Assembly: GCA_964621445.1 (NCBI GenBank)
Contig: CAZUNO010000015.1
Span: 1-64,000, forward strand
Source: CAZUNO01 sp964621445 [NCBI: Candidatus Hadarchaeota archaeon]
GTDB taxonomy: Archaea > CAYQAE01 > CAYVLA01
Reading direction: 5' to 3'
Length of the DNA stretch: 64,000 bases
The translations under genes were made by a program, and so were the position numbers. This document shows positions 55,888-64,000 of this stretch, one piece after another. A model generated the notes under the pieces. The model ran no database searches, had not been told where the DNA came from, and was given only the letters and a program-made list of their open reading frames with translations. How positions within the stretch are numbered: the stretch's first letter is position 1; every line of letters starts with the position of its first letter.

Positions 55888-57339
55888 ATGGGTGGAGGTA
55901 AGGGGGTTAAGGAGAGGTCTGAGATAAGCGAAGAAGTACCTCCTCTTGAAAAACCTCAAAACATTCGGGCAATCGTTTACCTTTTAATTGCTTTTGGAGC
56001 TTTGGCTCTTATTTCTATAATGCCTACCCCCATGAATCCTTTTGCTCAGAGAGCTTTAGGTATTTTAGTGTTTGTCACGATTTTATGGATCACTGAAGCT
56101 TTTCCTCTCGGGATGACTGCGCTTTTTGGTGTCACGTTGTTACCCCTGTTAGGAATACTTCCTCTTTCAAACACTTTTTTGGGTTTCAAGAATCCCGCAT
56201 TGTTCTTTCTAATAGGTGCTTTTTCTTTTGGAATAGCTATGCAGAAAACAAACCTTTCCAAGAGGTTTTCTCTTAAGGTTTTGGATAGATTTGGGAATAG
56301 TGCGTCATACATAATTTTTGGCATATGCTTGATAGGATGTGTTATGTCTTGGGCTATGCCCTCCCATGCTGTTGCGGCGTTACTTCTGCCGGTATTGGTT
56401 AGCATAATCAAAGCGGGAGAGATAAAGCATGATAGTAATTTTGTAGTGGCCGTATTTTTGGCGCTGACTTATTCTACTTCGGTTGGAAGTATTGGATCAT
56501 TGCTGGGTGGAGCTAGGAATATCTTAGCTATTGGTATTCTTGAGACTTTAACCGGTGCTTCGCCAGGTTTTTTGGATTGGATGGTTGCCGGTGTCCCTAT
56601 AGCTTTAGTTTTAACGGTTTTGACTTTCTTCACTTTGAAGCTAATTTACCCTTGGGAGGAAATAGACACCCAAAGAATTAGGAATAAACTACAAGATGAA
56701 GTAAGAGAAATGGGTTCGATGAGTAGAGGTGAAAAAAAAGCCGTCACCATATTTTTTATTACTCTTATACTCTGGATTAGCGTTGGTAGGAATTTTGGAC
56801 TCTCGATAATTGCTATAGGTGGCTTTTTTGCCCTTGTGGTCTCACGGGCGATAACTTGGCGTGATATAAAACGGAACATGCCTTGGGGATTGATTTTCCT
56901 TTATGGTGGGGCCTTGACATTGAGCTATGCATTGACTGAGACTAATGCTGTAGTATATATTTCTAAGAGTTTAGTAGATTTTGTAGGGCAAAATCCTCTT
57001 GTTGTCATGATAACTTTTCTAATTTTGGTTATTGTTATCTCTAATATGATGAGTAATGCGGCTGCCGTTGCTGTCGTTCTACCAATTGCCATTATTACAG
57101 TAACTGGATTGAGCGTGGCTGAGCATTATCCTGGAGAACTCGTCGCTTATCTCATTGCGATGGGATCAGCAATGGTATTTATGTTACCGGTTGGCACACC
57201 TAGTGCAGCAATAGTTTATTCCTCGGGTTATGTAGAAGTCAAAGATCTAGTGAAAGCTGGCGGTGTCCTGACAGTTTTATCAATTTTAGTATTTCTCACG
57301 ATTGGTTTAGGCTGGTGGAAGCTTATTGGAATTTGGTAA
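55888..57339 (+). CDS. DASS/SLC13-family anion symporter
   Basis: A 483-residue transporter with about 11-12 membrane helices: AFPLGMTALFGVTLLPLLGILP at the N-terminal half with the hairpin, MPSHAVAALLLPVL, and the C-terminal repeat SNMMSNAAAVAVVLPIA with the helix-hairpin Ser-Asn pair. DASS proteins move sulfate or dicarboxylates with Na+. AT-rich codon use unlike its neighbours. It forms a two-gene cassette with the Usp protein. Confidence 0.85.
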   Translation: MGGGKGVKERSEISEEVPPLEKPQNIRAIVYLLIAFGALALISIMPTPMNPFAQRALGILVFVTILWITEAFPLGMTALFGVTLLPLLGILPLSNTFLGFKNPALFFLIGAFSFGIAMQKTNLSKRFSLKVLDRFGNSASYIIFGICLIGCVMSWAMPSHAVAALLLPVLVSIIKAGEIKHDSNFVVAVFLALTYSTSVGSIGSLLGGARNILAIGILETLTGASPGFLDWMVAGVPIALVLTVLTFFTLKLIYPWEEIDTQRIRNKLQDEVREMGSMSRGEKKAVTIFFITLILWISVGRNFGLSIIAIGGFFALVVSRAITWRDIKRNMPWGLIFLYGGALTLSYALTETNAVVYISKSLVDFVGQNPLVVMITFLILVIVISNMMSNAAAVAVVLPIAIITVTGLSVAEHYPGELVAYLIAMGSAMVFMLPVGTPSAAIVYSSGYVEVKDLVKAGGVLTVLSILVFLTIGLGWWKLIGIW

Positions 57340-57546
57340 ATTTATTCCAAGCAAGGCTTCGTTGGATCGGTGTTTGTATAAGACCTCTAACCATTACCGA
57401 GAAGAGACCGATGAGCGCTATCAACCAGGTGAACAGATTCCTATAGTTATGTTCCATCCTTGGTTTCGCTGCAAATCTGTGATAACGTTGTGTTGGTGTC
57501 TATAGTGGTCCCTTTTCTTTTGGCTATGATGAGTTCTCTTGTTTTC
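57340..57546. other. Gap, nothing seen
   Basis: Sequence after the transporter shows no supported gene; it leads into a minus-strand RHH remnant. Confidence 0.4.
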
Positions 57547-57732
57547 TCAGGTGGCTCTCAGGTCGGTTGAGCCAACCATGCTATCGATCTTCTCTACAGT
57601 TTTCTGGTCTACTGAGACTCCGAATTTGATTTTACGGCCTGTCATGTCTGTGCACCGGGTGCACGGCCTTGATATCTCTTTTTCTCTACCTGCTGGATCA
57701 TGGTCTGTCTGTTCGTTCACACTTTTGCTCAT
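57490..57732 (-). pseudogene. Ribbon-helix-helix protein with Cys pair, frameshifted
   Basis: ATG 57732 opens MSKSVNEQ..., a C-x2-C pair (RPCTRC) and the RHH strand and helix KIKFGVSVDQKTVEKIDSMVGSTDLR. The frame then stops, but the next frame continues EPPEKTRELIIAKRKG, the expected second helix. The shift lies near 57555. Probably a dead regulator or antitoxin. Confidence 0.45.
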
Positions 57733-57892
57733 TTAGAAGCGTGTTAAGGTAGCTGGACCCTGTGAATGGGTGATGGAGATGAGATAGGTCTTCTTTTGTC
57801 GGGTGGGCTCGAATCCTTTCAGCTTGCCCAGATCGCAGAATAGCTAGGCCCCAAATTGTATACTTTCCTATACTAAAAGAAAGGGCAGAATT

Positions 57893-58378
57893 GTGGACTA
57901 CCAAGTGGTTAATGATCTTAGCGAATTGAAAGCTGAACCGGGTTTCAGTATTGATATTGGATTAATAACTCTCCTGCAGTCCAAACTGTCGTTGCTAACT
58001 CTTCTTAGAGGAACTGACCAGATTGAAGACATGGACTACCATTTGTTAATTTGGTATAATGAGAGCTTCAGCGGTTACAGTAACCTTACAATCCTTAAGG
58101 TTAATCTAGAAAGGAGAAACGACTGCGCCATCTGTAACCCGGCGCATTGGTCAGAGTCACTTCAAAAATTGTTGACCGAGGCAGCCTTCTGTATGATCAG
58201 TTTGATCCATGAAGCAGGCCATCTGTATCTGCTATCTAGGATCTCCTCGCTGGCGCAGTTAGAGACTCAGAGAGATCGCTGTGCAGGTAGTTCGTGCCTG
58301 TCATCGGTCCTCACGGTATATCGAATGTTATCTCCACAGCGATTCCGCTGCCAGAGAACCCAAACGAAGATACCGTGA
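57893..58378 (+). pseudogene. ThiF/E1-like C-terminal fragment
   Basis: A 161-residue frame from GTG 57893. The part GFSIDIGLITLLQSKLSLLTLLRG, then DYHLLIWYNES and VNLERRNDCAIC, matches the end of E1/ThiF-type adenylyltransferases: a helix, a strand and the closing C-x-x-C. The N-terminal ATP domain is missing. Residues 106-110 read HEAGH, a zinc-protease-like string that may be chance. The last 40 residues look non-coding. Confidence 0.4.
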
Positions 58379-59580
58379 CGCGGAATGGGGGAACTCCATA
58401 GGGGAGGAGCGATATGATCCTTTGGGAGCACTCGGCGTTGAGTACAGATCCAGTTCTCAACTATTACTCCGCCAGTACTCAGCGAGTGCCCACACTTCTC
58501 AGATCTACTGTGAATCCTAATACGAAGGCTTATCCCCCAAGCCCAAGCGAATCATAGCGTATAGATACTGCTCTCCCCCCTCCTTTCGGTTGATGGTATT
58601 TTCGGCGGATGACCCTACACCGTACTAGTTAACCCAGTTTGGTGTAATCCACATTACACAAAACCAGCTCACGGGCCTATCCGCTGCCGCATCGCTCTGC
58701 TGCTGTATCTGTCGGGGATCCGGGCAAAGGGTATCGGACCTCCCCCTGGGACCCATCGCCGCCCCCTGGCTTCCGAGGATCACCCCGCGGCGTATCGCCG
58801 AACTGCCCCCTATGCGTACGTGTCTGGCGTCGGTTTCTCTCGCTGGTTTTCCCGCTGGCCGGTCGGTGGCTTTCTCGGTCGACGCATCGGTGACAACTGG
58901 ATGAGCTCTGATCGACACTTAATGCTTATTGGGGCGGGAGAACAGCACCTTGGAGTACTTCAGATAGGGGAGAAGAGGGAGGAGCTGTTTCAGGAACCAA
59001 GTTTCGCGCACAGATAGGTCACGAAAACGAGGCAGGCGATATCGAAGGGCGGAAAGCCGAAAACATTTGCTACTCCGAGGTCTCCCAGCGTATACATACC
59101 CTTCTTCCCTCACCACCCCCACAGTCGAGCCTGAGCGAACTCGATAGACACGAGAACCCTACACGGCAGAATGGTGATAGCAGAAGAGGGCCGATGATAG
59201 CGATCTCCGGTAGCAATTCATCCAGTTCTCGAGTCTGGTCTAGAAGCCTTGCTGGGTCTGCTTGGCGTGGCCGCCCCGAACGGTGTTGGTCTTTGTGTAA
59301 TGGCGATTACACCAAGTCTGTTCAGAATCTAGGTAGGAGGTCATTCTATGGGAACAGTCCCAAATTCGTTGTCCCTTCAAGGCATCTCTCCTGTCTATGC
59401 TAGTCAGCCTTATACGGGTCAATATGAGGATACTCGCAGCCGTAGAGCGAGGAGATGTTCTAGCGTCAATAGAGGGAAGATAGGATTCGAGGATTGTTCG
59501 ACTAGGGGGTCCAGAGTTGCTAGATCGATGGCGAGATGGAGGGTCGCCCCGATATAGCTACCGCCCTAGATATGGCTTGT
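58379..59580. other. Decayed region, no intact gene
   Basis: About 1.2 kb with short frames only. A hairpin GTGTAAT-CCAC-ATTACAC at 58642-58659 is the one clear structure. A stretch at about 59270-59400 has a Cys/His pattern reminiscent of a transposase zinc ribbon, but frames are broken. Confidence 0.4.
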
Positions 59581-59715
59581 CTAGCCTTCGTTTGGTAGCT
59601 TGATTCTCACAATACCTGAGACGGAGAATTCGTTGGAATGGCCATTACGGACACTGAGAGTGACGGTCTCCTTGAAGTCGCTCTCGACTTTGAAATATGC
59701 CGAGGAGCGCGCTGC
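59581..59715 (-). pseudogene. Fragment of an unrelated secreted-type protein
   Basis: On the minus strand the last 40 residues before a stop at 59581 read AYFKVESDFKETVTLSVRNG and SGIVRIKLPNEG, beta-rich and coding-like. This strand reads well only up to about 59715, where the plus-strand transposase frame takes over, so it marks a rearrangement junction. Confidence 0.35.
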
Positions 59716-60175
59716 AACATCGTCCTGGATGAGAAAACCCGTTTCCTGATAGCGAATGAGATAACCGAGCAGCGTAGCACGCTGGAAACCCGGATGGTTA
59801 TGCAGAAAGCCAAAAAGCAGACCAAGAACGCTAAACCGTGGGTTATGATTAGCGACGGTATGAGTGCCTATCCGTCCGCTATACGACAGGAATTTGGCGA
59901 TGACACCCCAACACATCGGCAACGTGGGCATCCGAGACCGGATAAACAACAACGTGCTGGAACGCTATCATGGCACGTATAGGGAGCGAGATAAGGTTAT
60001 GTGTGGTATGGAAAACAATATTCCGGCCAGGGAGATGAACGAAAACATCAGGACATACTACAACTTCGTCCGAGGGCATACGGCTCTGAACGGACGGACA
60101 TCCGCCGAGGAAGCCGGGATAAACCTGTCTCTGGGACGCAACCGATGGATGAGCCTGCTCCATCAGGCTCTCTAA
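59715..60175 (+). pseudogene. Remnant DDE transposase (IS6/IS240-like), frameshifted
   Basis: Two frames make one transposase C-terminus. Frame one: VLDEKTRFLIANEIT, then MISDGMSAYPSAIRQEFG. Frame two: HIGNVGIRDRINNNVLERYHGTYRERDKVM through RTYYNFVRGHTALNGRTSAEEAG to the stop at 60175. Removing one C from CCCC at 59906-59909 joins them (DTQHIGN), giving the DDE acids D (VLD), D (ISDG) and E (VLER). The N-terminal half is missing. No terminal inverted repeats found. Confidence 0.7.
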
Positions 60176-60256
60176 TCCTTTTTCTTTACAGGAAAAGAAT
60201 AGGAAGAAACGAAAGCTTTATTAATTGGCCGCCTTATTACAATCAAGAGAGAAAAA

Positions 60257-60318
60257 CAGACGGCAGGAGCAAAGCTCTGTCCTGTAAAGGGCAGCAGGAT
60301 TTCCCTGTCTGCCGTCTG
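60257..60318 (-). terminator. Branched hairpin with U-tract below the NYN gene
   Basis: CAGACGGCAG (60257-60266) pairs with CTGCCGTCTG (60309-60318). Inside lie two hairpins, GAGC-AAA-GCTC (60267-60277) and TCCTG...CAGGA (60280-60299), giving a three-way junction. On the minus strand the closing stem is followed by TTTTT, so it looks like a terminator for the NYN gene, of unusually complex shape. Confidence 0.5.
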
Positions 60319-60331
60319 GAACTCAGGCTTT

Positions 60332-60835
60332 TTATCTTTTTAATTTCTCTATTTCGCCGTCAAGTGAAATATATTTGTCTGCATTCAGTTGTAATGTCTT
60401 TGCTGTAGAATGGTCAAAACCAGCCACTTCAACTTGTTTCCCCATTTCTTTCACTGCTTGAATGGCTGGTAGGAAATCTTTATCCCCTGTGGCAACTACA
60501 GCAACATCATACATTTTTTTATGGCCACAAAGTAGTAGTTTAGTGGCCAAAGCAATATCAACACCTTTTTCGTAAAATTTACCTTCTTCTTTTTGTAGTT
60601 CGGTTTCAACTACTTCATAACCTATATACCTTAATTTGTTGTAAAAATTTGTTTGCTTTTGTACCGGGGGCTCTTTCACACTGACAAAAATATATGGCCT
60701 GATAAGCTTACGTTCAGATGTTAAAATTTCTTTTAGCTTTTCGTAGTCAATTTTTATTCCTATATCATTGGCTGAATGAAATAAGTTTGAGCCATCAATA
60801 AAAATCATTATCTTGTCTTGGGTATCTAACGCCAT
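60332..60835 (-). CDS. NYN-domain (PIN-like) ribonuclease, LabA/DUF88 type
   Basis: A 167-residue protein with D14 in IFIDGSNLFH, D93 in KGVDIALATKLL and D118/D120 in ATGDKDFLPAI, the acidic set of NYN nucleases. Such proteins cut RNA or act in defence and regulation. Codon use is very AT-rich, unlike neighbours, indicating transfer, possibly from bacteria. TATA box at 60861-60870 gives a nearly leaderless start. No partner gene. Confidence 0.9.
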   Translation of the reverse strand: MALDTQDKIMIFIDGSNLFHSANDIGIKIDYEKLKEILTSERKLIRPYIFVSVKEPPVQKQTNFYNKLRYIGYEVVETELQKEEGKFYEKGVDIALATKLLLCGHKKMYDVAVVATGDKDFLPAIQAVKEMGKQVEVAGFDHSTAKTLQLNADKYISLDGEIEKLKR

Positions 60836-60860
60836 ACAACCATATCTAACTAATGTATAT

Positions 60861-60870
60861 GTATAATAAG
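60861..60870 (-). promoter_or_regulatory. TATA box of the NYN gene
   Basis: CTTATTATAC on the minus strand, centred 26 bases before 60840, five bases ahead of ATG 60835. Confidence 0.5.
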
Positions 60871-62042
60871 TTTTACCACGTCACTATTCACGACCCGCAT
60901 TAGACAGCCACTTGTCACGCCCCGAATTTATAGACAGAACCGAAGCTATTAGTCAGCCAAGCCACCAAGGCCGAAGCAAATGAGGTGACGTCATTCTTCT
61001 ACATAAGGCGACAATGCTTGCACCTCGTCCGCTGACAAATCACGTTGTTGGATATGCCTGAATAGAAGGTTTAGCTTGGGACCAATCTGGCCAAAGGTGT
61101 CGATATCACTGTGGTTGCTTGGATCTAGCGGTTGCCTCCCCCCTGCTTGGCGGGGGCACCGGAGCTTCACATCTCGGAATCTTGGAGTACCCTGCAACTA
61201 TGGGCGCGTAGGACATGTAGGGTGGGGCTACCTTCCTTCGAAGTTCATTGCACGGCTTTTGAATGGGTCGGGGGGCAAAACCTCTTTTCTCCGCCGCCCT
61301 TAAACGATCTTGATTACTAACTCAGTCAGCCGTTCGATTAGAGATCCATAGTACAGTACCGGGAAGACCATCACAGCCAAGAGAGATATCAACAGGGATA
61401 GGCTTCTCTGACAAGTCTATCAACCCAGATAGAATGAGCAGAGATAGAGCGTAAGCCGGAACCAAGTATATGAAGCGAGGTTCGCCGGGTTCACCGGGAT
61501 AAAGGAAGATTGAGGCTCCCACTCTATCGGTGTAGCTATGTCTAGGACTTAACTCTTGTTCCAATACATTTGTCGGAGATGAAAGGTTGGCGGGTTCTAT
61601 TTCGATGGTAAGACAGCGCTTCTGTAATCTGGGTGACTTCAGTCATCGGTCATTCTGAACGAACATAAAAGAGACCACAGGTATGAGGCGTCAAGTTAAT
61701 CGTATTATGTTGGCAATGAGTTTAGGCGGATAAGTCCCCCAGATTGTAGTGCAAGTTGGTTCCATGTGAATTGGAGAAGTCTATACGATGACCGACACAA
61801 TCTAGGTAAAGGAACATCATTCAGTTATGATCAATATCAAAACCTTGACAAATATGATGATCTCCGCAGTCTACAGCTTTTCTCAGCCCGATATATAGCC
61901 GAGACCCAGCGACCCGGGGGACCCCCTATCCCAGATATGCTTCGCAGGGCCAAGGACCTGATGCTAGGCAATTATGACTATATCACCCTGCATTTGCATT
62001 AGCTTATGCTTACTTCAAGTATAGAGAGAAGAAACCAAAAAA
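60871..62042. other. Decayed region with possible gene fragments
   Basis: About 1.2 kb lacking an intact gene. On the minus strand 61322-61640 an open frame holds PGEPRFIYLVPAYALSLLIL, similar to the end of membrane glycosyltransferases, and looks like a leftover. A plus-strand frame at 61766-62002 (78 residues, MNWRSLYDDRHNLGKG) has no family. Confidence 0.4.
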
Positions 62043-62369
62043 TTACTCTGTTTCTCTGTCTTCTGGTGCCTCCAGTTTCTGTTCGATGTGTTTTACAGTT
62101 TCCTTATCTATGAGAACCTTTACATGTTCTCCATCATATAGGTACAGAGGTTTCTTTGTTTCAGCTGCTAACTGGACGATTTCCCTGGGTACTCTCGACA
62201 CCGGAACGGACAGCATCAACAAACCTTTTTCATAGACGCCTACTGTGATTTGATCAAGGTGCCTCACCTCAAGTCTATCTCCCAAACGGTAAGACAACTT
62301 GTTCTCTATGTGGGTCAATATTTCGCTATCACTCTCGGTCACAGAACCATCTCCATCGAAAAGTTCCAT
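62043..62369 (-). CDS. Small acidic hypothetical protein downstream of rps3
   Basis: A 108-residue protein, two strand-helix units (LGDRLEVRHLDQITVGVYEKGLLML, KKPLYLYDGEHVKVLIDKETVKHIEQKL), acidic at both ends, no Cys, no membrane helix. No family recognised. It follows rps3 by about 130 bases with a small membrane ORF between, so all may share one transcript. Confidence 0.55.
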   Translation of the reverse strand: MELFDGDGSVTESDSEILTHIENKLSYRLGDRLEVRHLDQITVGVYEKGLLMLSVPVSRVPREIVQLAAETKKPLYLYDGEHVKVLIDKETVKHIEQKLEAPEDRETE

Positions 62370-62394
62370 CTGGCTGTCATATAGGTCTTGGGCC

Positions 62395-62493
62395 TTACCT
62401 GAACCTGTTCATGGTGGTTCCTAACGGTAGCTTCAAGACCAGTATCAGGATGGCTATCCCCACCGCTATGGCGACAACCCTCCAAACCAACAA
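62395..62493 (-). CDS. Possible very small membrane protein after rps3
   Basis: From TTG 62493, an open frame of 32 residues reads LVWRVVAIAVGIAILILVLKLP and ends TTMNRFR. It is one membrane helix with basic flanks; GAGGGGGATGG upstream inside rps3 could be its ribosome site, giving an eight-base spacing. Too short for certainty but codons and hydrophobicity are coherent. Confidence 0.4.
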   Translation of the reverse strand: MLVWRVVAIAVGIAILILVLKLPLGTTMNRFR

Positions 62494-62495
62494 TC

Positions 62496-63143
62496 CTAGC
62501 CATCCCCCTCGGGAAACTCCTCAGATTCCTCCTCTGGAGCGGCCTTCTCGGCCAAGCTGTCAAGATCCAGATCGTCCGGCATCTGTATGTCAGGGGGCAT
62601 TATCTTGACCCTTATACCCATCATGCCCTGCTTGAGGTCGGCGACGGCTAGTCCTTCCAGAACCTGGTTCGAGGGGTTACCGCATTTCTTTATCGAGCCG
62701 TCCACAAACCTCGCCGTTCTTGCATAACTACCACGAATCTTACCGGAGACGGTGATTTCACAGCCCTGGGCGCCGGCGTCCATTATCCTGTTCAGGGTGC
62801 CGTAGGCGGATCTTCTGAACCGTCTCCCTGCCTTTAGCATTGCCGCCAGGCGATTCCCCATCACTTGTGGGCTGAGCTCCGGAACCGGTACCTCCTCCAC
62901 CTCTATCTGGAGATTATCAAACCCGTATCTCTCCTGGAGGACCTTGGTCAAGCTCTTTATGTTCCTTCCTCTACGCCCGATCACCAGACCTGGACGCTCT
63001 GCATAAAGAACCATCCTAGTCCTCAGAGCGGTTCTCTTTATGTCCACGCCACTGAACTTGGCCCTCTGCAGCTTTCGCTCCAGAAACTCTGTAATATCTG
63101 CCTTTCTTATGCCTCGCTCAACAAATAGTCTTTCTCTAGCCAA
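62496..63143 (-). CDS. rps3: Ribosomal protein uS3
   Basis: Archaeal S3 with N-terminal RERLFVERGIRKADITEFLE, KH domain loop ERPGLVIGRRGRNIKSLT (GxxG as GRRG), and SYARTARFVDGSIKKCGN, then an acidic tail (APEEESEEFPEGD). I place the start at TTG 63143, seven bases after GGTGA; the upstream TTG at 63170 adds a weak extension. It stands apart from the usual L22-S3-L29 cluster: its upstream neighbour is divergent tbp. Confidence 0.95.
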   Translation of the reverse strand: MARERLFVERGIRKADITEFLERKLQRAKFSGVDIKRTALRTRMVLYAERPGLVIGRRGRNIKSLTKVLQERYGFDNLQIEVEEVPVPELSPQVMGNRLAAMLKAGRRFRRSAYGTLNRIMDAGAQGCEITVSGKIRGSYARTARFVDGSIKKCGNPSNQVLEGLAVADLKQGMMGIRVKIMPPDIQMPDDLDLDSLAEKAAPEEESEEFPEGDG

Positions 63144-63329
63144 ATCACTTGTCACCGAGCCAAATCTCAACCTTTTTGGGTGGGCTTGCGGGAGGAGACT
63201 ACACCTCCTCTTGCCCTATGGTTGAACCCCTTGACCGCAAAACATTTTCTTGAGCCAACGCCTCTGGGCCACCCCCCTTGCCCCAGACACGTTTCCCAGT
63301 ACCAACAACCTGGTGCTGGTGAACCATAG

Positions 63330-63339
63330 CTATATATAG
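63330..63339. promoter_or_regulatory. Palindromic TATA element between rps3 and tbp
   Basis: CTATATATAG is its own complement. For tbp it predicts initiation near 63361 and a 26-base leader; for rps3 near 63305 and a leader of about 160 bases. Confidence 0.5.
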
Positions 63340-63386
63340 AGCCCTGATAAATTCATTGTCGTTTACTAGGGGGTTGGCGATTGTAG

Positions 63387-63926
63387 GTGCCGAGAATTGA
63401 AGTTCAAAATATGGTAGCATTCGTAGATCTCAACACGGAGCTGGATCTAGAACGTCTGGCGTTCGAGCTGCCGCACAGTGAATATGTCCCTGACCGTTTC
63501 CCGGCGTTGGTAGTGAAATTCAAGAAGCCGAAAATATCGTTTCTGGTATTCCGGAACGGCAAGATAAATTGTACCGGTGCCGATCAGGTGGATAGCATAG
63601 AGCAAGGAGTGGCCAAGCTGGCGGAGCAGCTACGGGACCTCGATATCGAAATCCAGAAGGACCCCAAAATCAAGGTTGTCAACGTTGTAGCTACCGTGGA
63701 CTTGGGGCTGACCATGAACCTTGACGAGATCGCTTTGAACATCGAGAATGTGGAGTATGAGCCAGAGCAATTTCCGGGCCTGGTGTACAGGCCCTACCAG
63801 TCGAAGGCATCGGTCTTGGTTTTTACCACCGGAAAGTTGGTGATCGCCGGTCTAAAAGATAGGGACCAGGTTAGAGGAGTGGTGGATAGACTGATGGAAA
63901 GGCTAACCAAAGCAGGTTTAGCGTGA
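63387..63926 (+). CDS. tbp: TATA-binding protein
   Basis: A 179-residue TBP built of two direct repeats: TELDLERLAFEL...DRFPALVVKFKKPKISFLVF...KINCTGA and TMNLDEIALNI...EQFPGLVYR...ASVLVFTTGKLVIAG. The paired Phe sites that kink DNA are in FPALVV/SFLVF and FPGLVY/SVLVF. The first repeat is the more diverged. Start GTG; AGGGGG lies about 15 bases upstream. A TATA element in its own promoter allows feedback. Core transcription factor. Confidence 0.95.
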   Translation: MPRIEVQNMVAFVDLNTELDLERLAFELPHSEYVPDRFPALVVKFKKPKISFLVFRNGKINCTGADQVDSIEQGVAKLAEQLRDLDIEIQKDPKIKVVNVVATVDLGLTMNLDEIALNIENVEYEPEQFPGLVYRPYQSKASVLVFTTGKLVIAGLKDRDQVRGVVDRLMERLTKAGLA

Positions 63927-64000
63927 TAGGTTACAAATACCTCGAAGTTGAGATCCTTTATGCTCGGATGTAGAGGGCACCGCCAAAACAATGGAGCCTC
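63927..64000. other. Window edge, nothing seen
   Basis: The last 74 bases after tbp hold no supported feature. Confidence 0.4.

Noticed and set aside
58201-58230. HEAGH zinc-protease motif as a real metalloprotease
   Set aside because: It sits in a short degraded frame with no further metal ligand or protease context.
63171-63386. Possible tRNA on the minus strand between rps3 and tbp, from GGTTCAACC
   Set aside because: The flanking bases do not pair as a T stem and no acceptor stem can be drawn.

Overview
The window is archaeal. It carries a TATA-binding protein gene, an archaeal-type ribosomal protein uS3, an archaeal-type serine hydroxymethyltransferase, a short Rad50-like ATPase with a zinc hook, a geranylgeranyl-reductase-family flavoprotein, TATA-box promoters close to start codons, and many TTG/GTG starts. 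Codon use (AGG/AGA arginine, ATA isoleucine) fits a euryarchaeal or Thermoplasmatota-like heterotroph, but I cannot fix the lineage from sequence alone. Most of the window looks like ordinary chromosome of moderate-to-high GC, broken by AT-richer blocks at about 12.1-14.1, 25.9-30.3, 55.4-57.3 and 60.2-60.9 kb that look acquired.

Layout. 0-2.3 kb: a UroD-like protein, a vapBC-type toxin-antitoxin pair and an odd type II tRNA. 2.6-10.7 kb: a GH106-like glycosidase, a P2-type ATPase and a sulfatase. 10.7-14 kb: a decaying locus (ribbon-helix-helix gene with an in-frame stop, frameshifted membrane protein) and an AT-rich pair of a C39-like cysteine protease plus a winged-helix-like protein. 14-25.9 kb: exported paralogues A and B around an amidohydrolase, a C4HC3 zinc-finger protein, purA, an ADP-ribosylglycohydrolase and the feo iron operon. 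26.3-31.6 kb: GH4 enzyme, a second UroD-like protein and the divergent paralogues C and D. 31.6-38.5 kb: membrane protein with a C-terminal winged helix, old-yellow-enzyme homologue, Asp-box sialidase-like protein, and an operon of a UroD-like protein, a small helical protein and a Rad50-like ATPase. 38.6-53.4 kb: VLRF1-type release factor, adenosine-specific kinase, paralogue E, RecJ-like DHH protein, transglutaminase lipoprotein, glyA, EEP hydrolase, nucleotide-sugar dehydrogenase, LarA homologue, a distant sixth paralogue F, a K+ channel and a geranylgeranyl reductase homologue. 53.4-62 kb: a decayed accessory region with palindromes, truncated genes, a universal stress protein/DASS transporter cassette, a transposase remnant and an NYN nuclease. 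62-64 kb: rps3 and tbp, divergent.

The theme is scavenging of complex glycans: GH106, GH4, sulfatase, sialidase-like, uronate-isomerase-like amidohydrolase and a secreted TIM-barrel protein. The most notable unexplained feature is a family of five clear paralogues plus one distant relative, all exported and anchored by one C-terminal membrane helix. Each has a signal peptide, a GATase1/ThuA-like ectodomain, a helical stalk ending in a W-x-Y-x-x-E-W motif, and a short basic tail. I see no described system they match.
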